A stretch of 64,000 nucleotides of DNA from Clostridiales bacterium (GTDB lineage: Bacteria > Bacillota > Clostridia > Oscillospirales > Oscillospiraceae): the NCBI GenBank assembly GCA_012719035.1, contig JAAYBD010000046.1:20323-84322 (forward strand). Direction: 5' to 3'. The notes below the pieces were generated by a model. The model worked only from the letters and a program-made list of their open reading frames with translations, had not been told where the DNA came from and made no database searches. Made by a program: the position numbers and the translations under genes. Below, piece after piece: positions 63,951 through 64,000 of this stretch (its first letter is position 1; every line of letters begins with the position of its first letter).

Positions 63951-64000
63951 AGGGCTTTCGAGGTTCCGCTGTGTTTATCAGCAGAGCTTCGGAAGCCCTT
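63950..64000 (+). terminator. Large hairpin at the window's right edge
   Basis: AAGGGCTT at 63950-63957 pairs with AAGCCCTT at 63993-64000, with further pairs inside (CGCTG/CAGC). It directly follows the stop codon of the short methyltransferase-like gene. The window ends before any T tract could be seen. Confidence 0.65.

Overview
The window reads as a chromosome segment of a spore-forming, low-to-mid GC Firmicute of class Clostridia (Oscillospirales/Ruminococcaceae-like). The evidence is a SpoVD-type PBP with PASTA domains, a sigma-K gene, CotF-like coat proteins, two SleB-type hydrolases, a T-box in front of pheST, an IreB-family gene and strong AGGAGG ribosome binding sites. The species cannot be fixed from sequence alone.

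Layout. 1-10.5 kb (+): division and cell-wall cluster, spoVD (5' end missing)-murE-mraY-ftsW/spoVE-murG-murA-divIB-ftsZ, without murD, murC, murB or ftsA. 10.6-15.2 kb (+): a YihY-type membrane protein, sigK, and a Cache-PAS-GGDEF-HD-GYP c-di-GMP enzyme. 15.3-22.5 kb (-): a surface/matrix operon made of a SipW-type signal peptidase, four small secreted proteins with SipW/TasA-like signal peptides, a large von Willebrand A surface protein and a sortase-type (IPKTG) protein. 22.8-27.4 kb: small membrane protein, lipoprotein, two convergent SleB-type hydrolases, a decayed stretch with a frameshifted gene, and tRNA-Gln. 27.5-31.6 kb (-): ireB, pheT, pheS and the T-box. 31.6-38.8 kb: nnr, lipoprotein, alr, mazF with no antitoxin in front, coat-type proteins, pdp. 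39-46.6 kb (+): histidine operon hisZ-G-D-C-B-H-A-F-IE. 46.7-48.9 kb (-): aroF-tyrA behind a Tyr/Phe-rich leader peptide and an attenuator-type terminator. 49-55.7 kb: Nudix gene, tRNA-Gly, MscS channel, two-component system, amino-acid ABC transporter.

From about 55.7 kb to the right edge lies a compact integrated element: a large serine recombinase, TnpW-like protein, a lone HK97-fold major capsid protein, four small proteins (two look like tandem paralogues), a primase-polymerase/SF3 helicase, about 0.9 kb of non-coding DNA carrying eight CC-n-GG boxes in a degenerate repeat, then a divergent Xre regulator and a short protein resembling the N-terminus of a type III methyltransferase. A capsid gene without terminase, portal or protease makes this the least ordinary part of the window.

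The observations most worth following are the capsid-bearing element with its iteron-like region, the aromatic leader-peptide attenuator upstream of aroF-tyrA, and the SipW/TasA/VWA operon lying convergent to a c-di-GMP turnover enzyme.
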